Origin: Nocardioides gansuensis
Lineage (GTDB): Bacteria > Actinomycetota > Actinomycetes > Propionibacteriales > Nocardioidaceae
Assembly (NCBI RefSeq): GCF_003076135.1
Contig: NZ_QDGZ01000001.1
Location: 372,001-436,000, forward strand
DNA: 64,000 nt
Direction: 5' to 3'
Of the stretch, positions 15,062 to 25,880 are shown one piece after another. The position numbers were made by a program, and so were the translations under genes. How positions within the stretch are numbered: the stretch's first letter is position 1; each line of letters begins with the position of its first letter. The notes below the pieces were generated by a model. It had not been told where the DNA came from. It did no database searches and saw only the letters and a list, made by a program, of their open reading frames with translations.

Positions 15062-18000
15062 GTGCGGACTGACCCCGCGCCCACCCGCATCGCGCTGCTG
15101 TCCACGTCCGACACCGACCTGCTGAGCGCCCGCTCGTCCGGGGCGAGCTTCGCTCTGGCCAACCCGGCCCGGCTCGCGGTCGACGAGATCCCGGCCGTCC
15201 TCGAGGGCGCCGACCTCGTCGTCGTACGCCTCCTGGGCACCGCCCGCTCCTGGCAGGAGGGCCTCGACGCCGTCCTCGCCCACGGTGCACCCGTCGTGGT
15301 GCTCGGCGGTGAGCAGACGCCCGACGCCGAGCTGATGTCGCACTCGACGGTCGCCGTCGGCACGGCCGCGCAGGCGCACGCCTACCTCGCGCACGGCGGC
15401 CCGGCCAACCTCGCGCAGCTGCACGCCTTCCTCTCCGACACGGTGCTGCTGACCGGCGAGGGCTTCGAGCCTCCGGTCGAGATCCCCGCCTGGGGCTGGG
15501 CCCCCCGGGGCGCCTTCGTTGGTCGAGTAGCCCGCGAGGAACGAGCGGGCGTATCGAGACCTTCGGTGGCCCGTCCCCGCGTCGGCGTCCTCTACTACCG
15601 GGCCCACGAGGCGAGCGGCAACACCGCCTTCGTCCACGCCCTGGCCGACGCGATCGACGCGGCCGGAGGCGTCGGCCTCCCGGTGTACGCCGGCAGCCTG
15701 AGGTCCGCGCCGGACGAGCTCTTCGCGGAGCTGGCGACCCTGGACGCGCTCGTCGTCACGGTGCTCGCCGCCGGAGGCTCGACCCCCGCCGCCGCGAGCG
15801 CCGGCGAGGACGACGAGAGCTGGGACGTCGAGCGGATCAAGGCCCTCGACATCCCGGTCCTGCAGGGCCTGTGCCTGACCAGCAGCCGCGCCGAGTGGGA
15901 GGCCAACGCCGACGGCGTGACGCCGCTCGACAGTGCGACGCAGGTGGCGATCCCTGAGTTCGACGGGCGGATCATCACCGCGCCGTTCTCCTTCAAGGAG
16001 CTCGACGCCGAGGGGTTGCCCCGTTACGTCGCCGACGCCGAGCGCTGCGCCCGGGTCGCGGGCATCGCCGTCGCCCACGCCCGGCTCCGCCACGTGCCGA
16101 ACAGCCAGAAGCGCGTCGCGCTGATGCTCTCGGCGTATCCCACGAAGCACTCCCGCGTCGGCAACGCCGTCGGCCTGGACACCCCGGCCAGCGCCGTGCG
16201 GCTGCTGCGGCGGCTGCGGGAGGAGGGGTACGACCTCGGGACCGCTGATCGAGCGGAGTCGAGATCCGTCCTCGAGATTCTCGACATGGCCGACGAGACC
16301 GAGGCCGGCAACGCGCTCATCCACGCCCTGATCGCGGCGGGCGGCCAGGACGAGGAGTGGCTCACCTCCGCCCAGCTGACCGAGTCGCACGTCCGCATCA
16401 GCACGGCGGACTACGAGGCCTGGACGCGCGACGTACCGAAGCCGCTCATGGACGAGATCGTCGAGACCTGGGGCGAGGCGCCGGGCCGGCTCTTCGTCAA
16501 CGAGGACGACGAGATCGTGCTGGCCACCCTGCAGGCCGGCAACGTGGTGCTGCTGATCCAGCCGCCGCGAGGCTTCGGGGAGAACCCGGTCGCGATCTAC
16601 CACGACCCCGACATGGCGCCGAGCCACCACTACCTCGCGGCCTACCGCTGGCTCAGCGCGCCGGTCGAGGCCAATGGCTGGGGTGCGGACGCCGTCGTGC
16701 ACCTCGGCAAGCACGGCTCGATGGAGTGGCTGCCCGGCAAGAACGCCGCCCTCTCCGCCGAGTGCGCCACCGACGCGGTGATCGGCAACCTGCCGCTGGT
16801 CTACCCATTCCTCGTCAACGACCCCGGCGAGGGCGCGCAGGCCAAGCGCCGCGCCCACGCGACGATCGTGGACCACCTCGTGCCGCCGATGGCCCGGGCG
16901 GAGTCCTACGGCGACATCGCGCGGCTCGAGCAGCTGCTGGACGAGTACGGCAACATCGCCGCGATGGACCCGGCGAAGCTGCCGGCGATCCGCGCGCAGA
17001 TCTGGACGCTGATGCAGGCCGCCCAGCTGCACCGGGACCTCGGTCTCGAAGACAGAGGCCCGGAGGACTGCCCAGATGAAAGGGAGTTCGACGACTTCCT
17101 GCTGCACGTCGACGGCTGGCTGTGCGAGGTCAAGGACGCGCAGATCCGCGACGGCCTCCACGTCCTCGGCGGCGCGCCGACCGGCGAGGCGCGGGTCAAC
17201 CTGGTGCTCGCCATCCTCCGCGCCACCCAGGTCTGGGGCGGCACCACCGGCGCCGTCCCCGGCCTCCGCCGAGCGTTGGCCGGCGATCTCGATGGTCGAG
17301 TAGCCGGCGCCAGCGAGCGTATCGAGACCCGCGTCGACCTCGACGCCGTCGAGGCCCAGGCCCGCGAGCTCGTCGAGGCGATGGAGAAGGCCGACTGGGA
17401 CCCCGCGGTCGCGGAGACGATCGCGCCCAGCGACGACGTACGACGCGTGCTGGAGTTCGCGGCCACGCAGGTCGTGCCTCGGCTGGCCCGCACCACCGAG
17501 GAGCTGGACGCGGTGGTCCGGGCGCTCGACGGCCGGTTCATCGAGGCAGGCCCCTCGGGCTCGCCGCTCCGCGGCCTCGTCAACGTGCTGCCGACCGGCC
17601 GCAACTTCTACACCGTCGACCCACGCGCGGTGCCGAGCCGCCTGGCCTGGGAGACCGGGGTCGCGATGGCCGACTCCCTGGTCCAGCGCCATCTCGCCGA
17701 GACGGGGGAGCACCCGAGGTCGGTCGGCCTGTCGGCATGGGGCACGAGCGCGATGCGCACCTCAGGCGACGACATTGCCGAGGTGCTCGCGCTGCTCGGC
17801 GTCCGCCCGGTCTGGGACGAGATGTCGCGCCGGGTCTCGGGCCTCGAGGTGATCCCGCTCGAGGAGCTGGGCCGGCCGCGCATCGACGTGACGGTCCGCA
17901 TCTCCGGCTTCTTCCGCGACGCCTTCCCCCACGTCGTCGGCATGCTCGACGACGCCGTGCGGATGGTGGCGACTCTCGACGAGCCCCACGAGTCCAACTA

Positions 18001-18778
18001 CGTCCGCGCCCATGCGGCCGCGGACCTCGCCGAGCACGGCGACGAGCGCCGGGCGACGACCCGGATCTTCGGCTCCAAGCCGGGCTCCTACGGCGCCGGC
18101 ATCCTCCAGGTCATCGAGGCGGGCAACTGGCGCGACGACTTGGACCTGGCCGAGGTCTACACGGCCTGGGGCGGCTTCGCCTACGGCCGCGGCCTCGACG
18201 GCGCCCCGGCCGCAGACGACATGCGCGCCAACTACAAGCGCATCGCCGTCGCCGCCAAGAACATCGACACCCGCGAGCACGACATCGCCGACTCGGACGA
18301 CTACTTCCAGTACCACGGCGGCATGGTCGCGACGGTCCGCGCGCTGACCGGCCGGGCACCGCGGGCCTATGTCGGCGACTCGACCATCCCCGACGCCGTC
18401 CGCACCCGCAGCCTCGCCGAGGAGACCGCCCGGGTCTTCCGCTCCCGCGTGGTCAACCCGCGCTGGATCAGCGCGATGAAGCGACACGGCTACAAGGGCG
18501 CGTTCGAGCTCGCCGCCACCGTCGACTACCTCTACGGCTTCGACGCCACGGCAAGCGTGGTCCACGACTGGATGTACGAGCAGCTCGCGGCCGAGTATGT
18601 CCTCGACGAGGACACCCAGGCCTTCCTCCGCGAGGCCAACCCGTGGGCCCTGCGCGGCATCGTCGAGCGGCTCCACGAGGCTGCCGACCGCGGGCTGTGG
18701 GAGTCGCCCGACCCCGACACCCTGGCCGCCATGCAGCAGGTCTACCTCGACGTCGAGGGCGAGATCGAGGACCGATGA
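15062..18778 (+). CDS. cobN: Cobaltochelatase large subunit CobN
   Basis: 1238 residues, the full CobN length. It binds hydrogenobyrinate a,c-diamide and cobalt. Strong family motifs: SRAEWEANADGVTPLD, VVHLGKHGSMEWLPGKN, LPLVYPFLVNDPGEGAQAK, FGSKPGSYGAGI and SDDYFQYHGGM. GTG start at 15062 chosen from the GAGGAGG site. Three palindromic repeats are translated in frame, near residues 154-167, 396-402 and 745-757, each in a loop-like, poorly conserved stretch. The stop overlaps the cobF ATG (ATGA). The partner ATPase is the ChlID protein at 5536-7542. Confidence 0.96.
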   Translation: MRTDPAPTRIALLSTSDTDLLSARSSGASFALANPARLAVDEIPAVLEGADLVVVRLLGTARSWQEGLDAVLAHGAPVVVLGGEQTPDAELMSHSTVAVGTAAQAHAYLAHGGPANLAQLHAFLSDTVLLTGEGFEPPVEIPAWGWAPRGAFVGRVAREERAGVSRPSVARPRVGVLYYRAHEASGNTAFVHALADAIDAAGGVGLPVYAGSLRSAPDELFAELATLDALVVTVLAAGGSTPAAASAGEDDESWDVERIKALDIPVLQGLCLTSSRAEWEANADGVTPLDSATQVAIPEFDGRIITAPFSFKELDAEGLPRYVADAERCARVAGIAVAHARLRHVPNSQKRVALMLSAYPTKHSRVGNAVGLDTPASAVRLLRRLREEGYDLGTADRAESRSVLEILDMADETEAGNALIHALIAAGGQDEEWLTSAQLTESHVRISTADYEAWTRDVPKPLMDEIVETWGEAPGRLFVNEDDEIVLATLQAGNVVLLIQPPRGFGENPVAIYHDPDMAPSHHYLAAYRWLSAPVEANGWGADAVVHLGKHGSMEWLPGKNAALSAECATDAVIGNLPLVYPFLVNDPGEGAQAKRRAHATIVDHLVPPMARAESYGDIARLEQLLDEYGNIAAMDPAKLPAIRAQIWTLMQAAQLHRDLGLEDRGPEDCPDEREFDDFLLHVDGWLCEVKDAQIRDGLHVLGGAPTGEARVNLVLAILRATQVWGGTTGAVPGLRRALAGDLDGRVAGASERIETRVDLDAVEAQARELVEAMEKADWDPAVAETIAPSDDVRRVLEFAATQVVPRLARTTEELDAVVRALDGRFIEAGPSGSPLRGLVNVLPTGRNFYTVDPRAVPSRLAWETGVAMADSLVQRHLAETGEHPRSVGLSAWGTSAMRTSGDDIAEVLALLGVRPVWDEMSRRVSGLEVIPLEELGRPRIDVTVRISGFFRDAFPHVVGMLDDAVRMVATLDEPHESNYVRAHAAADLAEHGDERRATTRIFGSKPGSYGAGILQVIEAGNWRDDLDLAEVYTAWGGFAYGRGLDGAPAADDMRANYKRIAVAAKNIDTREHDIADSDDYFQYHGGMVATVRALTGRAPRAYVGDSTIPDAVRTRSLAEETARVFRSRVVNPRWISAMKRHGYKGAFELAATVDYLYGFDATASVVHDWMYEQLAAEYVLDEDTQAFLREANPWALRGIVERLHEAADRGLWESPDPDTLAAMQQVYLDVEGEIEDR
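15521..15561. repeat. Palindromic element, long type (41 bp), inside cobN
   Basis: Starts GGTCGAGTAGCCCGCGAGG and ends GGGCGTATCGAGACC, with complementary arms. In frame, giving GRVAREERAGVSRPS. Same family as 17294, 18805 and 28841. Confidence 0.8.
16247..16266. repeat. Palindromic element, short type (20 bp), inside cobN
   Basis: GATCGAGCGGAGTCGAGATC, identical to the copy at 11775 in the CobI-CobJ linker. In frame, giving DRAESRS. Confidence 0.8.
17294..17329. repeat. Palindromic element, long type (36 bp), inside cobN
   Basis: Starts GGTCGAGTAGCCGGCGCC and ends GAGCGTATCGAGACC. In frame, giving GRVAGASERIETR. Closely matches the copy at the pyrE stop codon. Confidence 0.8.
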
Positions 18779-19566
18779 GCACGCCGTCCGCTGAGAACCT
18801 CGCTGGTCGAGTAGCCGCCGAGGAACGAGGCGGCATATCGAGACCACGCGTGCAGGTCATCGGCATCGGCTGCCACCCCGACCACCTCACCGCCGAGGCC
18901 CGCGCCGCCCTCGCGGGGTGCGACTACGTGGTGGCCGCAGCCAAGTCCGACGACGACGCCCTCCTGGCCTTCCGTGCCGAGGTGTGCGCGCGCGCCGGCG
19001 TCGAGCTGGTCGTCGTACCGGATCCCGAGCGCGACCGCGACGACCCGGCCGACTATCCCGGCGCCGTCCGCGACTGGCATGCCGCCCGTGCCGACGCCTG
19101 GGGCGCGGTCATCCGCGAGCGCGGCGGCACGGCCGGCTTCCTGGTCTGGGGCGACCCGGCCCTCTACGACTCGACGATCCGCGTCGTGGAGTCGCTCGGG
19201 ATTCCGTACGACGTGGTGCCGGGGCTGTCGGCGCCGCAGCTGCTGGCCGCCCGGCACCGGATCGTGCTGCACGAGGTCGGCCAGCCGCTGTTGGTGACGA
19301 CCGGTCGGCGGCTGCTCGCGGACGCGCGCGACCACGACAACCTGGTCGTCATGCTCGACGGCGGCCTCGCCTGCTCCCGGCTCGCCGGCGACTGGCAGGT
19401 GTGGTGGGGCGCCAACCTCGGGTCGGACTCCGAGCGGCTCGTCGAGGGCCGGCTCGCGGACGTGCTCCCCGCCATCGAGGCCGCCCGCGCCGAGGCGAGG
19501 GCCGAGGCGGGCTGGGTGATGGACACCTACCTCCTCCGCCGAGTCGGCGCATCTGCACACTCGTAG
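18775..19566 (+). CDS. cobF: Precorrin-6A synthase (deacetylating)
   Basis: 263 residues, a tetrapyrrole-methylase with IGIGCHPDHLTAEAR, VWGDPALYDSTIR and VVPGLSAPQLLAARH, as in CobF, which methylates C1 and expels the C2 acetyl unit. The ATG overlaps the cobN stop. The first 25 or so residues are extra compared with the usual VIGIG start: a 41-bp palindromic element lies between the start codon and the catalytic core (GRVAAEERGGISRP). The last few codons and the stop fall in another repeat (19539-19560). Confidence 0.93.
   Translation: MSTPSAENLAGRVAAEERGGISRPRVQVIGIGCHPDHLTAEARAALAGCDYVVAAAKSDDDALLAFRAEVCARAGVELVVVPDPERDRDDPADYPGAVRDWHAARADAWGAVIRERGGTAGFLVWGDPALYDSTIRVVESLGIPYDVVPGLSAPQLLAARHRIVLHEVGQPLLVTTGRRLLADARDHDNLVVMLDGGLACSRLAGDWQVWWGANLGSDSERLVEGRLADVLPAIEAARAEARAEAGWVMDTYLLRRVGASAHS
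18805..18845. repeat. Palindromic element, long type (41 bp), in the cobF 5' end
   Basis: Starts GGTCGAGTAGCCGCCGAGG and ends GCGGCATATCGAGACC. In frame between the cobF start codon and its methylase core. Confidence 0.8.
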
Positions 19567-19644
19567 GGTGCCGAGTCGGCGCATCTGCACACGGCACGTG
19601 TGAGCAGATGCGCCGACTCGAGGGCATTTTCGTGTGCAGATGCG
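19539..19644. repeat. Direct and inverted copies of a 22-bp motif between cobF and clpB
   Basis: CCGAGTCGGCGCATCTGCACAC occurs directly at 19539-19560 and 19571-19592, inverted at about 19598-19620, and as a partial inverted copy at 19632-19644. Copies two and three can fold into a stem of about 20 bp, a possible terminator of the cobN-cobF unit. The first copy encodes the cobF C-terminus. Confidence 0.8.
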
Positions 19645-19658
19645 TCAAACTGGGCAAA

Positions 19659-19679
19659 GTTGAGGGGAATCGACTCAAC
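19659..19679 (+). promoter_or_regulatory. HAIR-type (HspR) operator upstream of clpB
   Basis: GTTGAGG-N7-ACTCAAC compared with the HspR consensus CTTGAGT-N7-ACTCAAG: same spacing and nearly symmetric arms. It lies about 60 bases before the clpB start, the position expected for heat-shock repression by HspR. Confidence 0.75.
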
Positions 19680-19740
19680 TTCTGGCGCGTTGTGAGGAGT
19701 GCGGCCAGAGTGGTCGCAGACGAGCCTGAAGGGAGCAGCG

Positions 19741-22335
<2,595 letters not shown>

Positions 22336-22347
22336 GGCGCACGCATT

Positions 22348-22375
22348 GGCCGGCCGGGAGGGTCACCGGCCGGCC
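22348..22375. terminator. Hairpin terminator between clpB and the convergent lipoprotein gene
   Basis: A perfect 10-bp GGCCGGCCGG stem with an 8-base loop. No U-tract, as is common in high-GC actinobacteria. Could serve both converging genes. Confidence 0.6.
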
Positions 22376-22388
22376 GGTGAATCCGGCG

Positions 22389-22818
22389 CTACCTCGGCAG
22401 CACGTGCAGACTGGCACCGTTCGGAACGTCGGGGTCGCCGAACGCGACGGTGAGCTCCCACCGGAAGTCCTCGTCCGAGGCGCTGAAGCTGCACAGGCTC
22501 ATGTCCAGGCACCGGGGCGAGGCCTCGTCGTAGGTAGGGGCGCCGATCTCGGCGAAGGCTGCCTCGACCTCCGCCAGTCCCACAGGTCCCGGCAGGCAGG
22601 TCCTACTCGCGTTCGACGGGGGGGCATGGCGCAGGACCGCCGCAGAAGAGCGACTTCTCGACGACGAGCTCGCGCCGCTGCGTCCATTCGGACGGAGGAG
22701 TGAAGCGGTCAGCTGCGTCCACGACGCCCGCCTCGCCCATGGCGCATGACGTGAGCAACGAGGTCGAGACCGCCAGCGCCAGCGCGCCACGTAGCCAAGG
22801 CCGATTGCGTCGTCTCAC
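22389..22818 (-). pseudogene. Lipoprotein gene split by a shift in a C7 tract
   Basis: The first part (22603-22818) starts at GTG with an export signal ending in the lipobox LLTSC (MRRRNRPWLRGALALA...), then runs to a stop after CPPVERE. The other frame continues RTCLPGPVGLAEVEAAF to FGDPDVPNGASLHVLPR, ending at 22389. The frames meet at a run of seven G on the plus strand (22618-22624); six would restore one frame of about 140 residues with several cysteines. A sequencing error, a true pseudogene or slippage are all possible. Family not recognised. Confidence 0.7.
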
Positions 22819-22898
22819 GCTGACCTCCGGGCGCCAGTGTGGTGCACCCTTGCGCCCGTTGCAGAGGAACCGGGACGCTCAACCCCCTAGACCGCTGC

Positions 22899-23810
22899 TC
22901 AGCCCAGCAGCAGGGCGACCAGCAGCGCGATCGGCAAGCTGCAGAGAGTCGTGACGAAGATGGTCTCCCGGGCGACGTCCTCACCGGTGCGGTAGCGCGT
23001 GGCGTGCAGGAAGATGTTCTGCGCGGTCGGCAGGGCGGCGGTGAGCACCACGCCGAGCAGCACGGCGCCCTCCAGGCCGAGCGCGGTGCCCAGCAGCCAG
23101 GCGAGGGTCGGCATCACGACCATCTTGAGCACCGATGCGGTCAGCACCTCGCGGTTGTGGCCGGCGCGGCCGACCGGCGGGCTGAGTCGAAGGGCGGCAC
23201 CGTAGGCCAGCAGCATCAGGGGGATCGCGGCGCCGGCGAGCAGCTCGAGCGGCGACGCGATGAGCCGTGGCAGCTCCCAGCCGGTGACCGCCAGCACCAG
23301 CCCGACCACGGCGGCGAGGGTCAGCGGGTTGGTGACGAGCCGCCACAGCGAGGCGAGGGTCCCCCGGCCACGGCCGGTGATCCGGTCCAGGGCGATGAGG
23401 GCGAGCGGCTGCACGCACAGCATCTGCACCAGCAGGGTCGGCAGCACCACGGTGATGTCGCCGACGACGTAAGCCGCGATGGCGAGGCCCAGGTTGCCCG
23501 CGTTCGCATACGACGACGCCAGGGCGCCGATGACCAGCGAGCCCGAGTCGACGCGCCAGCGCAGCCTCGCGATCGCGGCGTACACGACGAAGCTCACGGC
23601 GAGGCAGGCGGCCGACGTGGCCAGGTTGGCCGCGGCGCCGCCGACGTGCAACTGGCCGATGGTGACGACCATGAGGGCGGGGGAGGCGACGAAGAACGCG
23701 ATCTCCCCGAGGGTTCGCTGGGAGCGGATGTCGAGGATGCCCGCGTGCGCCAGGGCGGCCCCTGCCGCGATGACCGCGATGATCGTGAAGAATCCGGTCA
23801 GCAGGCCCAC
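22899..23810 (-). CDS. AEC-family permease
   Basis: 303 residues with about ten hydrophobic helices. LGEIAFFVASPALMV, ASSYANAGNLGLAIAAYV and LVTNPLTLAAVVGL are typical of the auxin-efflux-carrier family, whose members export or import organic acids such as malate or malonate. The substrate cannot be read from sequence. GTG start at 23810. The divergent D-2-hydroxyacid dehydrogenase 98 bases away suggests organic-acid chemistry, but this is only suggestive. Confidence 0.88.
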   Translation of the reverse strand: MGLLTGFFTIIAVIAAGAALAHAGILDIRSQRTLGEIAFFVASPALMVVTIGQLHVGGAAANLATSAACLAVSFVVYAAIARLRWRVDSGSLVIGALASSYANAGNLGLAIAAYVVGDITVVLPTLLVQMLCVQPLALIALDRITGRGRGTLASLWRLVTNPLTLAAVVGLVLAVTGWELPRLIASPLELLAGAAIPLMLLAYGAALRLSPPVGRAGHNREVLTASVLKMVVMPTLAWLLGTALGLEGAVLLGVVLTAALPTAQNIFLHATRYRTGEDVARETIFVTTLCSLPIALLVALLLG

Positions 23811-23908
23811 GGGGCCACCCTCTCGTGCATGGCGCCATGCACGACAACGGGTTCCGGCCCGGCGGCTCCGGGGGATCGAGAAGCGCGATCAAGACCGAAG
23901 GAGAACAC

Positions 23909-24817
23909 GTGTCGCGAGTCGTCCGCGTCGGTCCGCTGATGCCCTACCTCGAGGAGGCGCTGGTCCGCGACCACGGGGCTCCGCTGCTGGCCGGCTCCGG
24001 CACCAGCGACGCGGAGATCGCCGTCACCAGCTATGGCACCGGCGTGACGGCCGAGACCATGGACCGGCTGCCGCGTCTGAAGGCGATCGCGTCCTTCGGG
24101 GTCGGCTACGACACGACCGACGTCGCCGAGGCCGCGCGTCGCGGCATCTCGGTCGCCAACACGCCACACGTCCTCGACGACGCGGTGGCCGAGGTCGCCG
24201 TCGGACTGGTCATCGACGTGATGCGTGGGCTCTCCGAGTCGGACCGGTTCGTACGACGCGGCGCCTGGGCCGCTGGTGAGCGCTTCCGCCTCACCCGGCA
24301 GGTGTCGGGCGCGCGAGCCGGCATCGTCGGACTCGGCCGGATCGGGACCGCGATCGCACGCAGGCTGGCAGCGCTGGACATGCAGATCGGCTACTACTCC
24401 CGCACCGACAAGGGCGTCGAGTGGCCGTTCCACCCCGACCTGCTGACCCTGGCGAAGGCGAGCGACGTGCTCGTCGTCGTGACGGCCGGAGGCCCGGAGA
24501 CGGCCGGCCTGATCAGCGCCCAGGTGCTGGAGGCGCTGGGCCCCGACAGCTTCCTGGTCAACGTCGCCCGGGGCTCGGTGGTCGACGAGGACGCGCTCGT
24601 GGCGGCCCTGGAGGCCGGGGCCATCGCGGGCGCGGGACTCGACGTCTACGCCGACGAGCCGCACGTGCCACCCGCCCTGCTCGGCCGCGACGACGTGGTG
24701 CTCCTGCCGCACCTGGCCAGCGGCACCACCCAGACGCGACAGGCGATGGCCGACCTCGTGCTGGCCAACGTCGCATGCTGGCTCGAGACCGGGGAGCTCG
24801 TCACTCCGGTCGACTGA
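23909..24817 (+). CDS. D-isomer 2-hydroxyacid dehydrogenase
   Basis: 302 residues. The NAD(P)-binding Rossmann motif GIVGLGRIGTAIARRLA is in the middle. The catalytic Arg (NVARGSVVDEDALV), Glu (YADEPHVP) and His (LLPHLASGT) of the family are all present, so it is likely active, reducing 2-keto acids to D-2-hydroxy acids or the reverse (glyoxylate/hydroxypyruvate reductase type). GTG start chosen with the AAGGAG site seven bases upstream. Substrate unknown. Confidence 0.9.
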   Translation: MSRVVRVGPLMPYLEEALVRDHGAPLLAGSGTSDAEIAVTSYGTGVTAETMDRLPRLKAIASFGVGYDTTDVAEAARRGISVANTPHVLDDAVAEVAVGLVIDVMRGLSESDRFVRRGAWAAGERFRLTRQVSGARAGIVGLGRIGTAIARRLAALDMQIGYYSRTDKGVEWPFHPDLLTLAKASDVLVVVTAGGPETAGLISAQVLEALGPDSFLVNVARGSVVDEDALVAALEAGAIAGAGLDVYADEPHVPPALLGRDDVVLLPHLASGTTQTRQAMADLVLANVACWLETGELVTPVD

Positions 24818-24872
24818 GTCGTCCGCCGGTCCTGCCGACGCGGCTCCACCACCCGTTTGGTGGAATGAGGGG

Positions 24873-25880
24873 GTGAACAAGCCGACGCAGCAGCGCCCCC
24901 GCCAGGTCACCCTCGCCGCAGGGGTGATCATCGCGGGCTCGGCCTTCGTCGTGCTCAGCGCCTGGGACAGCGTGTCGCGCATGCGCTCGCTCGAGACCCG
25001 CGAGGCGATCGAGCGGTTCCTCTCCGAGCCCCCCGGCAGCGGCCTGGGCATCGGCGTCGAGGCCGTGATCGAGATGATGCACGTGGCGGCGCTGACGACG
25101 GCGATGTGCGCCGCGGCCGCGACCGTCCTCGGCTGGTATGCCCTCCAGGGGCAGCGCTCCGCCCGCACCGCGCTCGCGATCCTGGCGGTGCCCCTCTTCC
25201 TCACCGGCCTGGTCGCTGGCGGCTTCCTCTCCTCCGTGGTCGCGGCCGCGTGCGCGATGCTCTGGCTCTCCCCGGCGCGGGAGTGGTACGCCGGGCGGCC
25301 GCTGCCGACGGCGCCCGCGCGTGACGTCCCGGGACCCGGTCCGCAGGGCGGCCAGTCGCCCGACCAGCCGCCGACCCTGCCGTCGTACCCCAGCCCGCAG
25401 GGCGGCTCCGTCCTCACCCAGGCGCCCGTGGCCTCCGGGACGGAGCGACGCCCCGATGCGGTGCGGTCCGCCCTGGTGATCACCGTCGTCTCGGCGACGA
25501 TCGTGCTGCTGCTCTCGCTGCTCGGCGGGGTGACGCTCGCCCTCAGCGCGGAGCAGGTGCTCGACGAGATGTACCGCCAGAGCCCGCAGCTGCGGGAGCA
25601 GGGCGTCGACCGCGACATGGTGCGCAACACCAGCATCGTGATGACGGTCGTCTTCGTCCTGGCCAGCGCCGGGGCGATCCTGTGCGCGGTCGCCATGGGC
25701 GCCCGCAAGCGCTGGGGAGCGCGGGGGCTGATGGTCCTCTCCGTGGCGACCGCGGCCTTCTCGGTGATGGGCGCGGTCGGGTCGCTCATCGCGCTCGCAC
25801 CGGCGCTGGCGGCCGTCGCCGTGATCGCGCTGCTGCGGAGGCCCGAGGTGCGGGCCTGGTTCGACTCGGCCCCGCGCTAG
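24873..25880 (+). CDS. Integral membrane protein of unknown function
   Basis: 335 residues. Hydrophobic segments near 13-30, 62-86, 97-127, 203-225, 250-270 and 285-312, with a Pro/Gly-rich cytoplasmic or periplasmic stretch between (about 145-195). This bipartite 4-TM plus Pro-rich pattern is common in actinobacterial unknowns. GTG start at 24873. Its 3' end overlaps that of the convergent aminotransferase by four bases. Family not recognised. Confidence 0.6.
   Translation: MNKPTQQRPRQVTLAAGVIIAGSAFVVLSAWDSVSRMRSLETREAIERFLSEPPGSGLGIGVEAVIEMMHVAALTTAMCAAAATVLGWYALQGQRSARTALAILAVPLFLTGLVAGGFLSSVVAAACAMLWLSPAREWYAGRPLPTAPARDVPGPGPQGGQSPDQPPTLPSYPSPQGGSVLTQAPVASGTERRPDAVRSALVITVVSATIVLLLSLLGGVTLALSAEQVLDEMYRQSPQLREQGVDRDMVRNTSIVMTVVFVLASAGAILCAVAMGARKRWGARGLMVLSVATAAFSVMGAVGSLIALAPALAAVAVIALLRRPEVRAWFDSAPR

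Noticed and set aside
14909..17713. 934-codon minus-strand frame opposite cobN
   Set aside because: It is the antisense of cobN, with no domain or start signal of its own.
24845..24862. CCACC...GGTGG hairpin as a terminator after the D-2-hydroxyacid dehydrogenase
   Set aside because: The stem is only about five base pairs with an AT-poor surround; too weak to call.
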